Assembly (NCBI RefSeq): GCF_002091715.1
Contig: NZ_BDAG01000009.1
Location: 1-64,000, forward strand
DNA length: 64,000 nucleotides
Source of the DNA: Pseudomonas migulae NBRC 103157
GTDB lineage: Bacteria; Pseudomonadota; Gammaproteobacteria; Pseudomonadales; Pseudomonadaceae
Direction: 5' to 3'
The number at the start of each line of letters is the position of its first letter. The stretch's first letter is position 1. A model generated the notes under the pieces. The model saw only the letters and a list, made by a program, of their open reading frames with translations. It had not been told where the DNA came from and made no database searches. Below are positions 1-8,279 of the stretch, one piece after another. The position numbers and the translations under genes are program-made.

Positions 1-2
1 AA

Positions 3-533
3 TTGCTGTTCGGGCTGGCGCTGGCACTGGCGGCCAGCCAGGTTTCGGCTGCCGATACCCTGCGTTGCGGCAGTCAGTTGATCAGCGTCGGGGACAGGTC
101 CAGCGAGGTGTTGCAGAAGTGCGGTGAGCCGGTCAGCCGCGATCTGCTGGGCTACAAGCGCAGTGCCAATCGGCGGGAAGAATTCCAGGTCGAGGAATGG
201 ACCTACGGGCCCAGCGGCGGGATGTACCAGTACCTGCGGTTTGAAGGGAATCGGTTGAAGCAGATCACCAGCAAGCCGGCTCCTACAGTTTGGTTTTGCG
301 GTGCCCACAATAGAACAGGCCCCGAACACGAATGTCCGGGGCCTGTAATGGCCACATCCTTGTGGCCGTCGCATGAACTCTCAAGTGGCGGCAGACGTAT
401 GACTCGGCTCGTCTACCGCGCCTCCTCCCAGTCCAGGCGAGAAGTCTTGCCTTACTCGGCTTTCAGGCCGTCAGCGGAGACCGCTTTGACGCCTTTGATT
501 TTCTTGGTGATGGCCACAGCTGTAGCTTTCTGA
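3..533 (+). CDS. DUF2845 domain protein, 5' partial, 3' end altered
   Basis: This is a small exported protein of unknown function. The first visible residues are the end of a signal peptide (AASQVSA), followed by a DUF2845-like core with DTLRCGSQL, two conserved Cys and an EEWTYGP motif. The true start lies left of the window. The family normally ends a few residues after the FEGNRL segment. Here the frame runs into a REP sequence at 266-288, then through a hairpin at 315-346, and stops only at 533, inside the 3' end of the opposing BON gene. The last ~80 residues look like non-coding DNA read through. I am confident of the family, not of the natural C-terminus. Confidence 0.6.
   Translation: MLFGLALALAASQVSAADTLRCGSQLISVGDRSSEVLQKCGEPVSRDLLGYKRSANRREEFQVEEWTYGPSGGMYQYLRFEGNRLKQITSKPAPTVWFCGAHNRTGPEHECPGPVMATSLWPSHELSSGGRRMTRLVYRASSQSRREVLPYSAFRPSAETALTPLIFLVMATAVAF
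266..288 (-). repeat. REP element at the 3' end of the DUF2845 gene
   Basis: On the minus strand this reads CTGTAGGAGCCGGCTTGCTG and onward. That is the common Pseudomonas REP core (TGTRGGAGCSGGCTTGCT). It lies exactly where the DUF2845 frame should stop. Confidence 0.65.
315..346. terminator. Hairpin between convergent genes
   Basis: ACAGGCCCCG (315-324) pairs perfectly with CGGGGCCTGT (337-346), a 10-bp stem. An inner ACA/TGT pair closes a four-base loop. There is no long T tract on either side, so it is probably a weak or bidirectional terminator between the two convergent genes. Confidence 0.55.
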
Positions 534-808
534 GCGTCAGTCACCGCGACGGTAGACGACAGGGATACAACACCTTTGTTGGTTTCGACTTTGATGTCGG
601 TACCAGGAATGCCTTTTTCGGTCACCAGGTCAGCTTTGACTTTGGTGGTGATCCAAGTGTCAGAGGTTGCTTCTTTGGCTTCTGTCACTTCACCAGCAGC
701 CAGCACCATTGGAGACTGGGTAGCCTGGGTGGTTTGAGCAAATGCAGCGTTGGCCATGGCCAGGGTCAGCGCGGTAGCAGTAGCGGCAGCGATAGCGAAC
801 TTCTTCAT
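452..808 (-). CDS. Secreted BON-domain protein (OsmY-like)
   Basis: This is a 118-residue periplasmic protein. It has a clear Sec signal peptide (MKKFAIAAAT..., likely cut after AFA at residue 24) and a single BON domain over roughly residues 50-117, with the usual TTKVKADL start and GVVSLSSTV core. BON domains bind phospholipid or other envelope surfaces, and OsmY-like proteins act in osmotic or envelope stress. The start is supported by an AGGAG ribosome site nine bases upstream of the ATG. A good -24/-12 sigma-54-type promoter lies at 874-889. The gene stands alone and converges on the DUF2845 gene. Confidence 0.85.
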   Translation of the reverse strand: MKKFAIAAATATALTLAMANAAFAQTTQATQSPMVLAAGEVTEAKEATSDTWITTKVKADLVTEKGIPGTDIKVETNKGVVSLSSTVAVTDAQKATAVAITKKIKGVKAVSADGLKAE

Positions 809-1082
809 ACGAGTAACTCCTGTTTTTTCATAAAGTCTGCTGCGTGTCTTGTCAGCAGGGTTACTGGGTATATTGCGAACGCTGTGCCAATGTTGAGAAC
901 GGAAATAAATCTATATAAATCAATATGTTATACAAACAGCCAATTTTCGGAATCATGCAAATTGCATGACTTCGATTTTATGTACATGCAAGTTGCGGGT
1001 TTTGGTGTGGGCCTAAGGCCATGAATTTGCGGGGTTTTCTACGTCTCGTTAAGCACCACGGCGAATTTGACGTTTTTACCCC
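809..1082. other. Intergenic region upstream of the BON gene
   Basis: This AT-rich stretch of ~270 bases lies between the pilA terminator and the BON gene. It carries the sigma-54-like site and a short CTGCTG/CAGCAG hairpin in the BON leader. No credible reading frame was seen. Confidence 0.5.
874..889 (-). promoter_or_regulatory. Sigma-54 type -24/-12 promoter upstream of the BON gene
   Basis: The minus strand reads TGGCACAGCGTTCGCA, that is GG-N10-GC with a perfect TGGCAC -24 box and TTCGC against the consensus TTTGC or TTGC. A start about 12 bases downstream would give a leader of about 54 nt for the BON gene. No enhancer-binding site was identified. Confidence 0.5.
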
Positions 1083-1112
1083 AAAAAAAAAAGCCCCATC
1101 TCACGATGGGGC
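1083..1112 (-). terminator. pilA: Rho-independent terminator of pilA
   Basis: On the minus strand a perfect 8-bp stem (GCCCCATC/GATGGGGC, loop GTGA) is followed by ten T residues, 27 bases past the pilA stop codon. Confidence 0.9.
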
Positions 1113-1138
1113 ATTCTTCTATTTACACATCTGCAGCA

Positions 1139-1555
1139 TTACGTTGCAGAGGCCGTGCAACCAGGCGGTGCGTAATCGGCAGTGACGCCGGTTGCGCATG
1201 ACCAGCCCGTAGTTGCGCTACGAGTAAGCGTAATGGTTTTACCTGCCACAGGTGCGGGGGCCTTCTGCAGCGTGCAAACAATGGTGCCAGCGCCGGACGC
1301 AACCGTACCGGTTACAGCGATGGCGCAGTTCTGCGTAGTCGTTCCAGCACCTGTCAGCGTGGTGGGTTCTGCAGTGCCGGCATTCATCAGGTCTTCAAAC
1401 GAAACCTTCAATGCTGAAATTTCCGCCAACCCCGCCGTCACTTTCGCCCGTGCCTGATATTTCGAGTAAGCCGGCAACGCAAACGTCGCCAGAATCCCGA
1501 TGATCGCCACGACGATCAGCAGTTCGATAAGCGTAAAACCTTTCTGAGTATTCAT
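1139..1555 (-). CDS. pilA: Type IV major pilin PilA
   Basis: This is a 138-residue prepilin, the structural subunit of type IV pili. It has a six-residue basic leader (MNTQKG) cut by PilD before F7, the invariant Glu at mature position 5 (E11), and the hydrophobic N-terminal helix of type IVa pilins. Four Cys (77, 94, 120, 133) could form two disulfides, and C120/C133 would close the C-terminal D-loop. The frame can be read further upstream, but ATG 1555 gives the canonical leader and has a GGAG site. It is divergent from pilB, with a sigma-54-type promoter at 1604-1619 and a strong terminator behind it. Confidence 0.93.
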   Translation of the reverse strand: MNTQKGFTLIELLIVVAIIGILATFALPAYSKYQARAKVTAGLAEISALKVSFEDLMNAGTAEPTTLTGAGTTTQNCAIAVTGTVASGAGTIVCTLQKAPAPVAGKTITLTRSATTGWSCATGVTADYAPPGCTASAT

Positions 1556-1603
1556 AGACAAGCTCCATGCATGAGTCGAAATCTCATGATCTGAACTAGC
1601 CAC

Positions 1604-1619
1604 AGCACAGCCCATGCCA
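1604..1619 (-). promoter_or_regulatory. pilA: Sigma-54 -24/-12 promoter of pilA
   Basis: The minus strand reads TGGCATGGGCTGTGCT, a GG-N10-GC arrangement 49 bases upstream of the pilA ATG. In P. aeruginosa pilA depends on RpoN and the PilS/PilR two-component system, so this is the expected promoter type. No PilR site was pinned down. Confidence 0.7.
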
Positions 1620-1779
1620 AGCCCTCACCCCCGCGTTTTCAGGGAATAAAAGCGACGCACGGCCCTTTCCTGCCCCAGGATCCGCACTATCTGACATTTT
1701 TTGTCACCACAGCAGCGCTGGTTTGGCTCCACCGGTTGACTAGGCTATAAGTCATGAACTGTCTGCGTCCGGTATCCCC

Positions 1780-3480
1780 ATGAATGACATCGCCCTTAGC
1801 GGTCTGGCCAAGCAATTGGTCCTGGCCGAACTGCTCACTGACAAAAGCGCGCAACAGGCGTATCAGCAAGCCCAACGCCAGAAGCTCTCCCTGGTCAGTT
1901 ATCTGGTACAGAACAAACTGGTGAAAAGTCGTCAGGTCGCCGAGATCGCCTCGGAGCATTTCGGCATGGCGCTGCTGGACCTCCACTGCCTGGACAAAGA
2001 GTCCCAACCCAAAGGGCTGGTCAGCGAAAAACTGGTTCGCCAGCACCAAGCCCTGCCCCTCTGGCGGCGCGGCAACAAGTTGTTCGTCGGGGTTTCGGAC
2101 CCGACCAATTACCAGGCCATCAACGATATCCAGTTCAGCACCGGGCTGAACACCGAAGCCATTCTGGTTGAGGACGACAAGCTCAGCGACGCCATCGAGA
2201 AATTTTTCGACAGCCACAGTACCGGCCTGGAAGACATGGCCGATGTCGACCTCGATGGCGTCGACATCGAGTCGATCGATGACCGCAACCAGGACGCCAT
2301 CGCCGGGCAAGACGCCGACGATGCGCCGGTGGTGCGCTTTGTCCACAAGATGTTGCTCGACGCGATCAAGAGCGGCTCCTCCGACCTGCACTTCGAACCC
2401 TACGAGAAAACCTACCGTGTGCGGATGCGCACCGACGGCATGCTGCGTGAAGTCGCCAAGCCGCCGATTCAACTGGCCAACCGCATCGCTGCGCGCCTGA
2501 AAGTCATGGCCAGCCTCGACATTTCCGAGCGGCGCAAACCGCAGGATGGGCGGATCAAGATGCGCCTGTCCAAGAGCAAGTCCATCGACTTCCGGGTCAA
2601 CACCCTGCCGACCCTGTGGGGCGAGAAAGTGGTGATCCGGATCCTCGACCCGTCCAGCGCGCAAATGGGCATCGACGCCCTCGGCTACGAGCCGGAGCAG
2701 CAAGACCTGTACATGGCCGCGCTGAAGCAGCCGCAAGGGATGATCCTGGTGACCGGCCCCACCGGTTCGGGCAAGACCGTATCGCTCTATACCGGGCTGA
2801 ATATTCTCAACACCGTGGACATCAATATCTCCACCGCCGAAGACCCGGTGGAGATCAACATGGAAGGCATCAACCAGGTCAACGTCAATCCCAAGCAGGG
2901 ACTGGGTTTTGCCCAGGCGCTGCGCTCGTTCCTGCGCCAGGACCCGGACGTGATCATGGTTGGTGAGATCCGCGACCTGGAAACCGCCGAAATTGCCATC
3001 AAGGCCGCCCAGACCGGTCACCTGGTGCTGTCGACCCTGCACACAAACAGCGCCGCGGAAACCCTGACCCGCCTGCACAACATGGGCATTCAGGGGTTCA
3101 ACATCGCCACCTCGGTCAGCCTGATCATCGCCCAGCGCCTGGCGCGCAAACTGTGCAGCCATTGCAAGAAACCCATCGACATTCCCCGCGAGGCATTGAT
3201 CAAGGAAGGCTTTCCCGAGGAACGCATTGGCTCGTTCACGATCTATGAGCCGGTCGGTTGCGACCAGTGCAACGTTGGCTACAAGGGGCGCGTGGGGATT
3301 TATGAAGTGGTGAAGAACACACCAGACCTGCAACGGCTGATCATGGCCGAAGGCAATTCGTTGGAAATCGATATCCAGATGCGCAAGGACGGCTTCAACG
3401 ACCTGCGTACTTCCGGGCTGATCAAGGCCATGCAAGGCATCACCAGCCTTGAAGAAATCAACCGGGTCACCAAGGACTGA
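1780..3480 (+). CDS. pilB: Type IV pilus assembly ATPase PilB
   Basis: This 566-residue cytoplasmic hexameric ATPase powers pilus extension. Residues 1-150 form the N-terminal GSPII_E/MshEN-like domain. The ATPase core has Walker A GPTGSGKT at 326-333, an Asp box around 354-358 (EDPVE), Walker B with GEIRD at about 394-399, and a His box around LHTN. A zinc-binding tetracysteine is seen at C459, C462, C494 and C497. Length and layout match P. aeruginosa PilB. The start at 1780 is the first ATG after the divergent promoter region and has no strong ribosome site. pilC follows after two bases. Confidence 0.97.
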   Translation: MNDIALSGLAKQLVLAELLTDKSAQQAYQQAQRQKLSLVSYLVQNKLVKSRQVAEIASEHFGMALLDLHCLDKESQPKGLVSEKLVRQHQALPLWRRGNKLFVGVSDPTNYQAINDIQFSTGLNTEAILVEDDKLSDAIEKFFDSHSTGLEDMADVDLDGVDIESIDDRNQDAIAGQDADDAPVVRFVHKMLLDAIKSGSSDLHFEPYEKTYRVRMRTDGMLREVAKPPIQLANRIAARLKVMASLDISERRKPQDGRIKMRLSKSKSIDFRVNTLPTLWGEKVVIRILDPSSAQMGIDALGYEPEQQDLYMAALKQPQGMILVTGPTGSGKTVSLYTGLNILNTVDINISTAEDPVEINMEGINQVNVNPKQGLGFAQALRSFLRQDPDVIMVGEIRDLETAEIAIKAAQTGHLVLSTLHTNSAAETLTRLHNMGIQGFNIATSVSLIIAQRLARKLCSHCKKPIDIPREALIKEGFPEERIGSFTIYEPVGCDQCNVGYKGRVGIYEVVKNTPDLQRLIMAEGNSLEIDIQMRKDGFNDLRTSGLIKAMQGITSLEEINRVTKD

Positions 3481-3482
3481 AC

Positions 3483-4700
3483 ATGGCGGTCAAAGCAGCA
3501 AAAATCAGTGTGTACGCCTGGGAAGGCACGGATAAAAAAGGCACGAAAATGACCGGCGAACTCAGCGGCCAGAACCCGGCGTTGATCAAGGCGCAACTGC
3601 GCAAGCAAGGCATCAACCCAGGGAAGGTGCGCAAGAAATCCGCTTCGATTTTCAGCCTCGGCAAACGCATCAAGGCTCACGACATTGCCCTGTTCACCCG
3701 GCAGATGGCGACCATGATGAAAGCCGGGGTGCCGCTGTTGCAGTCGTTCGACATTATCGGCGAAGGCTTCGATAACCCGGCCATGCGCAAACTGGTGGAC
3801 GACGTGAAACAGGAGGTCGCGGCGGGCAACAGCTTCGCCGCCGCCCTGCGCAAAAAACCGCAGTATTTCGATGAGCTCTACTGCAACCTGGTGGATGCCG
3901 GCGAACAGGCCGGTGCGCTGGACACCCTGTTGGAGCGGGTCGCGACCTACAAGGAAAAGAGCGAAAGCCTGAAAGCCAAGATCAAGAAGGCCATGACGTA
4001 TCCGCTGGCCGTGGTGTTCGTCGCGATCATCGTCACCGGGATTCTGCTGGTCAAGGTGGTGCCGCAGTTCGAGTCGGTGTTCAAGGGATTCGGTGCGCAA
4101 TTGCCGGCGTTCACCGTGATGGTCATCGGCCTGTCGCAGTTCATGCAGGACTGGTGGTGGCTGATGTTGGGCGCATTGATTGCGGCGATATTCGGTGTAC
4201 GCCATGCCTTCAAGACATCGCAAGCCTTTCGGGACCGGACAGACACCTGGCTGCTGAAACTGCCGTTGATTGGCACGTTGATGTACAAGTCCGCCGTGGC
4301 CCGTTACGCCCGCACGCTGTCGACCACCTTCGCCGCTGGCGTGCCGCTGGTCGAGGCGCTGGAATCGGTGGCGGGTGCGACCGGCAACATCGTGTTCAAG
4401 CGTGCGGTGTTGCGCATCAAGCAGGATGTGTCGACGGGGATGCAGCTGAACTTCTCCATGCGCACCTCCGGCATCTTTCCGAACATGGCGATCCAGATGA
4501 CCGCCATTGGTGAGGAGTCCGGCGCACTGGATGACATGCTCGACAAGGTCGCGAGTTTCTATGAAGCCGAAGTCGACAACATGGTCGATAACCTCACCAG
4601 CCTGATGGAGCCGTTCATCATGGTGGTACTGGGTGTTATCGTCGGCGGCCTGGTGGTTGCGATGTACCTGCCCATCTTCCAACTCGGCAATGCGATCTGA
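3483..4700 (+). CDS. pilC: Type IV pilus inner membrane platform protein PilC
   Basis: This 405-residue polytopic inner-membrane protein anchors the pilus machine and couples PilB to pilin insertion. It contains two T2SF-type domains (about residues 70-195 and 275-395), each ending in hydrophobic segments. The first has the RQMATMMKAG signature and the second its counterpart ARTLSTTFAAGVPL. The start lies two bases after the pilB stop, so the two are translationally coupled. Length is normal for the family. Confidence 0.97.
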   Translation: MAVKAAKISVYAWEGTDKKGTKMTGELSGQNPALIKAQLRKQGINPGKVRKKSASIFSLGKRIKAHDIALFTRQMATMMKAGVPLLQSFDIIGEGFDNPAMRKLVDDVKQEVAAGNSFAAALRKKPQYFDELYCNLVDAGEQAGALDTLLERVATYKEKSESLKAKIKKAMTYPLAVVFVAIIVTGILLVKVVPQFESVFKGFGAQLPAFTVMVIGLSQFMQDWWWLMLGALIAAIFGVRHAFKTSQAFRDRTDTWLLKLPLIGTLMYKSAVARYARTLSTTFAAGVPLVEALESVAGATGNIVFKRAVLRIKQDVSTGMQLNFSMRTSGIFPNMAIQMTAIGEESGALDDMLDKVASFYEAEVDNMVDNLTSLMEPFIMVVLGVIVGGLVVAMYLPIFQLGNAI

Positions 4701-4701
4701 C

Positions 4702-5574
4702 ATGCCCTTGAACGAAATCCTGACCGTGTACCCGCTGGCGTTTGTCGTCATTGCACTGGTGGTCGGCCTGCTGGTCGGCAGCTTCCTCAACGTGGTGATC
4801 TGGCGCCTGCCGAAAATGCTCGCACGCGAATGGCGATTGCAGGCCTACGACATTCTGGGCCTGCCCGGCGAAACACCGCAGCCGACCTACAACCTGATGC
4901 TGCCCCACTCTCAATGCCCGCACTGTGGGCACCGGATCCGCGCCTGGGAAAACATTCCGCTGCTCAGTTATGTGTTTTTACGTGGACGCTGCTCAAGCTG
5001 CGCTACACCCATCAGCAAACGCTATCCCTTGACCGAACTGGCGTGCGGCCTGCTGTCAGCGTTCATCGCCTGGCATTTCGGTTTCGGTTGGCAGGCCGTG
5101 ATGGTGTTGGTGTTGAGTTGGGGCCTGTTGGCCATGAGCCTGATCGACGCCGAGCACCAACTGTTGCCGGATGTATTGGTGCTGCCGCTGCTGTGGCTGG
5201 GCCTGATCGTCAATAGCTTCGAGTTGTTCGTACCATTGACTGAGGCACTGTGGGGCGCCGTTGCGGGCTATATGGCGCTGTGGTTGGTGTTCTGGCTGTT
5301 CAAGCTGATCACCGGCAAGGACGGCATCGGCCACGGCGATTTCAAGCTATTGGCCATGCTGGGCGCCTGGGGAGGCTGGCAGATTTTACCGCTGACCATT
5401 CTGTTGTCGTCTCTGGTCGGTGCCGTTATCGGCGTTATTTTGCTGAGCCTGCGCAACGCGAAAACCTCGACGCCGATCCCCTTCGGCCCCTATCTGGCGA
5501 TTGCCGGCTGGATTGCGTTGCTCTGGGGTGGTCAAATAACCGGCTTCTATTGGCAGTTTGTCGGTTTGAAATGA
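4702..5574 (+). CDS. pilD: Prepilin peptidase / N-methyltransferase PilD
   Basis: This 290-residue aspartyl protease of the inner membrane cleaves prepilin and pseudopilin leaders and methylates the new N-terminus. The cytoplasmic loop carries the tetracysteine C72, C75, C97, C100. The two catalytic aspartates are D149 (in LIDAE) and D213 (in GHGDFK). These positions match those known for P. aeruginosa PilD. There are about eight membrane segments. The frame is open upstream, but ATG 4702 comes one base after the pilC stop and gives the standard N-terminus. It overlaps coaE by ATGA. Confidence 0.97.
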   Translation: MPLNEILTVYPLAFVVIALVVGLLVGSFLNVVIWRLPKMLAREWRLQAYDILGLPGETPQPTYNLMLPHSQCPHCGHRIRAWENIPLLSYVFLRGRCSSCATPISKRYPLTELACGLLSAFIAWHFGFGWQAVMVLVLSWGLLAMSLIDAEHQLLPDVLVLPLLWLGLIVNSFELFVPLTEALWGAVAGYMALWLVFWLFKLITGKDGIGHGDFKLLAMLGAWGGWQILPLTILLSSLVGAVIGVILLSLRNAKTSTPIPFGPYLAIAGWIALLWGGQITGFYWQFVGLK

Positions 5575-6194
5575 ATACCCCTGTGGAAAAACCCTGGATT
5601 CTCGGCCTGACCGGTGGCATCGGCAGCGGCAAAAGCGCAGCCGCCCAGCACTTCATCGACCTGGGCGTGCATGTGGTCGATGCCGATCATGCCGCGCGTT
5701 GGGTGGTGGAGCCGGGCCGCCCGGCACTGGCGCAGATCGCCGAACATTTCGGCCCCGGCGTGTTGCAGGCCGACGGTCAACTGGATCGTGCGGCGTTGCG
5801 CAAACTGATCTTCGAAGTGCCGGAGCAACGCCTCTGGCTCGAGGCGCTTTTGCATCCGCTGATCGCCAGGGAAATCGCCGATCACTTGGGCAAGGCACAA
5901 TCGCCTTACGCGATTCTGGTTTCGCCGTTGCTGATCGAGTCCGGGCAGCACGCCATGACCCAGCGCGTGCTGGTGATCGATGCGCCCGAACAACTACAGA
6001 TCGAACGCACCCTGCAGCGCGACCAGACCAGCGAACAACAGGTCCAGGCGATCCTCAAGGCACAATCCAGCCGCCAGGATCGCTTGAGCCATGCCGACGA
6101 TGTGGTGGTCAACGACCGCGACCTCGCCTGGTTGCACAGCGAGGTCGAACGCCTGCATCACTTTTACCTAACATTGCGTGGAGGCCAGTCATGA
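5571..6194 (+). CDS. coaE: Dephospho-CoA kinase
   Basis: This 207-residue cytoplasmic enzyme phosphorylates dephospho-CoA on the ribose 3'-OH, the last step of coenzyme A synthesis. P-loop GGIGSGKS lies at 15-22, followed by the DAD segment (37-39) and the LLHPLI lid motif near 93-98. The start overlaps the pilD stop by ATGA. The pilD-coaE-yacG order is conserved in Pseudomonas and other gammaproteobacteria and does not imply a role in piliation. Confidence 0.95.
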   Translation: MNTPVEKPWILGLTGGIGSGKSAAAQHFIDLGVHVVDADHAARWVVEPGRPALAQIAEHFGPGVLQADGQLDRAALRKLIFEVPEQRLWLEALLHPLIAREIADHLGKAQSPYAILVSPLLIESGQHAMTQRVLVIDAPEQLQIERTLQRDQTSEQQVQAILKAQSSRQDRLSHADDVVVNDRDLAWLHSEVERLHHFYLTLRGGQS

Positions 6195-6391
6195 GCCAGA
6201 TCCCAACCGTCGATTGCCCGACCTGCGGCGCCCCTGTCGAATGGAGCCCCGAGAGCAAATTCCGGCCGTTCTGCTCCGACCGTTGCAAACTGATCGACCT
6301 GGGCGCGTGGGCATCGGAAGAACACAAGATTCCGGTGGCACCCGATGCCGAGGACGAGTTGTTCAGCGGCGATTTCGACCCGCGTCACTGA
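6191..6391 (+). CDS. yacG: DNA gyrase inhibitor YacG (zinc finger)
   Basis: This 66-residue protein binds one zinc through C9, C12, C28 and C32 (CPTCG...CSDRC). E. coli YacG binds GyrB and blocks DNA binding by gyrase. The acidic, disordered C-terminus ([13 protein letters not shown]) is typical. The start overlaps the coaE stop by ATGA. It is probably the last gene of the pilBCD-coaE-yacG transcript. Confidence 0.93.
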   Translation: MSQIPTVDCPTCGAPVEWSPESKFRPFCSDRCKLIDLGAWASEEHKIPVAPDAEDELFSGDFDPRH

Positions 6392-6494
6392 TCCCGATCG
6401 CCAGGGGCTGACGTGTGCCAGAAATCGACGAAATGAGTCAGTCCCTGACGCTGCTTTTTTGATCTTGACACCAACAAACTCGCATGCTAGCGAG

Positions 6495-6503
6495 TGCTAT
6501 ACT
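6495..6503 (+). promoter_or_regulatory. Extended -10 promoter before the stress membrane gene
   Basis: TGCTATACT is an extended -10 element (TGn-TATACT). A start near 6510 would give a leader of about 110 nt that opens with a GTTGCA/TGCAAC hairpin (6512-6530) and ends with a GGGAGG site seven bases before the ATG at 6623. A TTGACA at 6465 is too far (27 bases) to be its -35 box. Confidence 0.4.
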
Positions 6504-6622
6504 TCTTTCGGGTTGCATGAAGAGTGCAACGTTCCCCACGGGTAACAATACCGACGGTAAATCTCGGTTAACGGCTGCCGGACAGAGGAGGTCTGCAGCA
6601 AACGCGAGATGGGAGGTGTGGC

Positions 6623-7177
6623 ATGAATCGACACTATTACATCAGTGACAATCTCGACGATCTTGAATCCGTTGAAAATGAACTGGAAGCCAACGGCATC
6701 AACTCCGAACAAATTCACGTGCTCAGTGAACAGGTGGCTGATGTTGAAGAGCATCACCTTCACGAGGTCAACTCGCTGATGAAACAGGATGTCGTTCACT
6801 CTGGCGAGATTGGTGCAGTGATCGGTGTGCCCCTCGCGGCGCTAATCCTTGCCGGCGCCTATTGGCTGGGCTGGACCGAATCCGCCGCAGGCTGGGTGCC
6901 GTTTATCTTCCTTGCCGTTGTCATATTGGGCTTCTGCATCTGGGAAGGCGGCTTTTTTGGTATTCAGGTGCCAAACGCTCACTTCCGCAATTTCAAACAG
7001 ATGGTAGATATGGGCAAGCATGTCTTCTTCGTGGACGTTGAGCCGAATCAGGAATCGGTTTTGGAACGGGTCATCGAACATCATCCAAGACTGACGACCG
7101 CCGGCACGGGAACCGCAGCGCCTCACTGGACAGTAGCCTGGCTGCACAGATGGCATCAGTTCAAGCGAACGATATAA
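6623..7177 (+). CDS. Two-TM membrane protein, possible stress protein
   Basis: This 184-residue protein has no firm function. It opens with an acidic soluble domain (about 1-58) that resembles the N-terminal region of general-stress membrane proteins (YYISDNLDDLESVENEL). Two membrane helices follow (about 61-83 and 91-113), then a soluble C-terminal domain with a ferredoxin-like feel (HVFFVDVEPNQESVLERVI). It has its own promoter region and a strong ribosome site. Homologues in Pseudomonas are often loosely labelled NAD/FAD-utilizing enzyme, but I see no nucleotide-binding motif. Confidence 0.7.
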   Translation: MNRHYYISDNLDDLESVENELEANGINSEQIHVLSEQVADVEEHHLHEVNSLMKQDVVHSGEIGAVIGVPLAALILAGAYWLGWTESAAGWVPFIFLAVVILGFCIWEGGFFGIQVPNAHFRNFKQMVDMGKHVFFVDVEPNQESVLERVIEHHPRLTTAGTGTAAPHWTVAWLHRWHQFKRTI

Positions 7178-7228
7178 GCCATTTATTGCGGGATAGCTCC
7201 TGGAAGCTCAAGAGCATCCGGGAGTTGC

Positions 7229-7549
7229 TTATTGGCCGAAGAAAATGATCCGGCTGAGGAACACATAGTCCGCCTCGGTGGCCATCAAACCGACGAGCAC
7301 CAATAAACACAAAGGTGGAACCAATATGGCGTAGACCATGGCCAACCGCTCCCAGGCCATGTGCATGAAGATGGAGACAATCAACCCTGCCTTCAGCAAC
7401 ATGAAAGTGATAATCAGGGCCCACCGAACGTAGCCATGGAAGTGGAAATAGTCGACCAGATACGACAGCGTGCTGAGAACAAATAACAGCCCCCAGATTT
7501 TAAGGTACAAGCTGATTGGATGTTGCTGGCCTTGAGCATGCGTCATCAT
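7229..7549 (-). CDS. Cytochrome c oxidase subunit IV family protein
   Basis: This 106-residue small membrane protein has three hydrophobic segments, a KIWGLLFVLS start and an MLLKAGLIVSIFMHM helix, as in prokaryotic COX4-type subunits (CyoD/CtaF-like). It is the last gene of the oxidase operon. Two ATGs in tandem (7549 and 7546) follow a GAGGAG site. The first was taken because five bases of spacing suffice; either is possible. Such subunits stabilise the complex rather than carry redox centres. Confidence 0.8.
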   Translation of the reverse strand: MMTHAQGQQHPISLYLKIWGLLFVLSTLSYLVDYFHFHGYVRWALIITFMLLKAGLIVSIFMHMAWERLAMVYAILVPPLCLLVLVGLMATEADYVFLSRIIFFGQ

Positions 7550-7559
7550 CAGTGCTCCT

Positions 7560-8273
7560 CTACCATAAATAGAAAAAAGCAAAAATAAACACCCACACCA
7601 AATCCACGAAGTGCCAGTAAAGCCCGGCTATCTCGACGTTTTGATAGTTTCCGGAGCGCTCATAATCTCCCCGCAATACCTTCATCGCCACAATGCTGAG
7701 GTAGATGGCGCCGATTGACACATGCAGTCCGTGGAAGCCGGTAATCATGAAAAAGCTGGCACCAAATTGCGCCGCCCCCATGGGATTCCCCCAGGGACGC
7801 ACCCCTTCTGAAATGAGCTTGCTCCATTCAAATGCCTGCATGCCGACGAAGGTCACACCCAAGGCAGCGGTCGCCAGCATCAGGGCAGTGGTTTTCGCAC
7901 GATCACGGCGATAGGCGAAATTGACGGCCATGGCCATCGTGCCGCTGCTGCTGATCAGCACAAAGGTCATGATGGCGATCAGAATCAGCGGGATTTCTTT
8001 ACCGCCGATCGTCAATGCGAATACTTCACTGGGGTTCGGCCAGAGGTCGGTGATGGTCATGCGTACCGACATGTAACCGGTCAAGAAACAGGTGAATATA
8101 AACGTGTCGCTGAGCAGGAAAATCCACATCATCGCCTTGCCCCAAGGCACCTGCTTGAACGCCTCTCTGTCCGAGGCCCAGTCGCTGGCGATGCCCTGCC
8201 ATCCTGGTGCAGGCGGCAAGCCTGGTGGATTGGATGAGCCGGACTCGGCAGGGGCTTGTGGATGCGATGCCAT
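7560..8273 (-). CDS. Cytochrome c oxidase subunit III family protein (second copy)
   Basis: This 237-residue, seven-helix membrane protein has the subunit III hallmarks GMQAFEW and ITGFHGLHVSIGAIYL and a WHFVDLVWVFIF end. It begins with a soluble Pro/Ala/Gly-rich tail of ~40 residues. It lies six bases downstream of another subunit III gene to which it is only distantly similar, so the operon encodes two different subunit III proteins. A GAGGTG site precedes the ATG. Confidence 0.88.
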   Translation of the reverse strand: MASHPQAPAESGSSNPPGLPPAPGWQGIASDWASDREAFKQVPWGKAMMWIFLLSDTFIFTCFLTGYMSVRMTITDLWPNPSEVFALTIGGKEIPLILIAIMTFVLISSSGTMAMAVNFAYRRDRAKTTALMLATAALGVTFVGMQAFEWSKLISEGVRPWGNPMGAAQFGASFFMITGFHGLHVSIGAIYLSIVAMKVLRGDYERSGNYQNVEIAGLYWHFVDLVWVFIFAFFYLW

Positions 8274-8279
8274 GGCTTT

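Noticed and set aside
1687..3435. 582-codon open frame on the minus strand opposite pilB
   Set aside because: The plus strand has full PilB motifs; the antisense frame is a product of GC-rich codon bias and has no domain.
6465..6470. TTGACA as -35 box for the stress membrane gene
   Set aside because: The gap to the TATACT -10 box is 27 bases; the extended -10 (TGC) does not need it.
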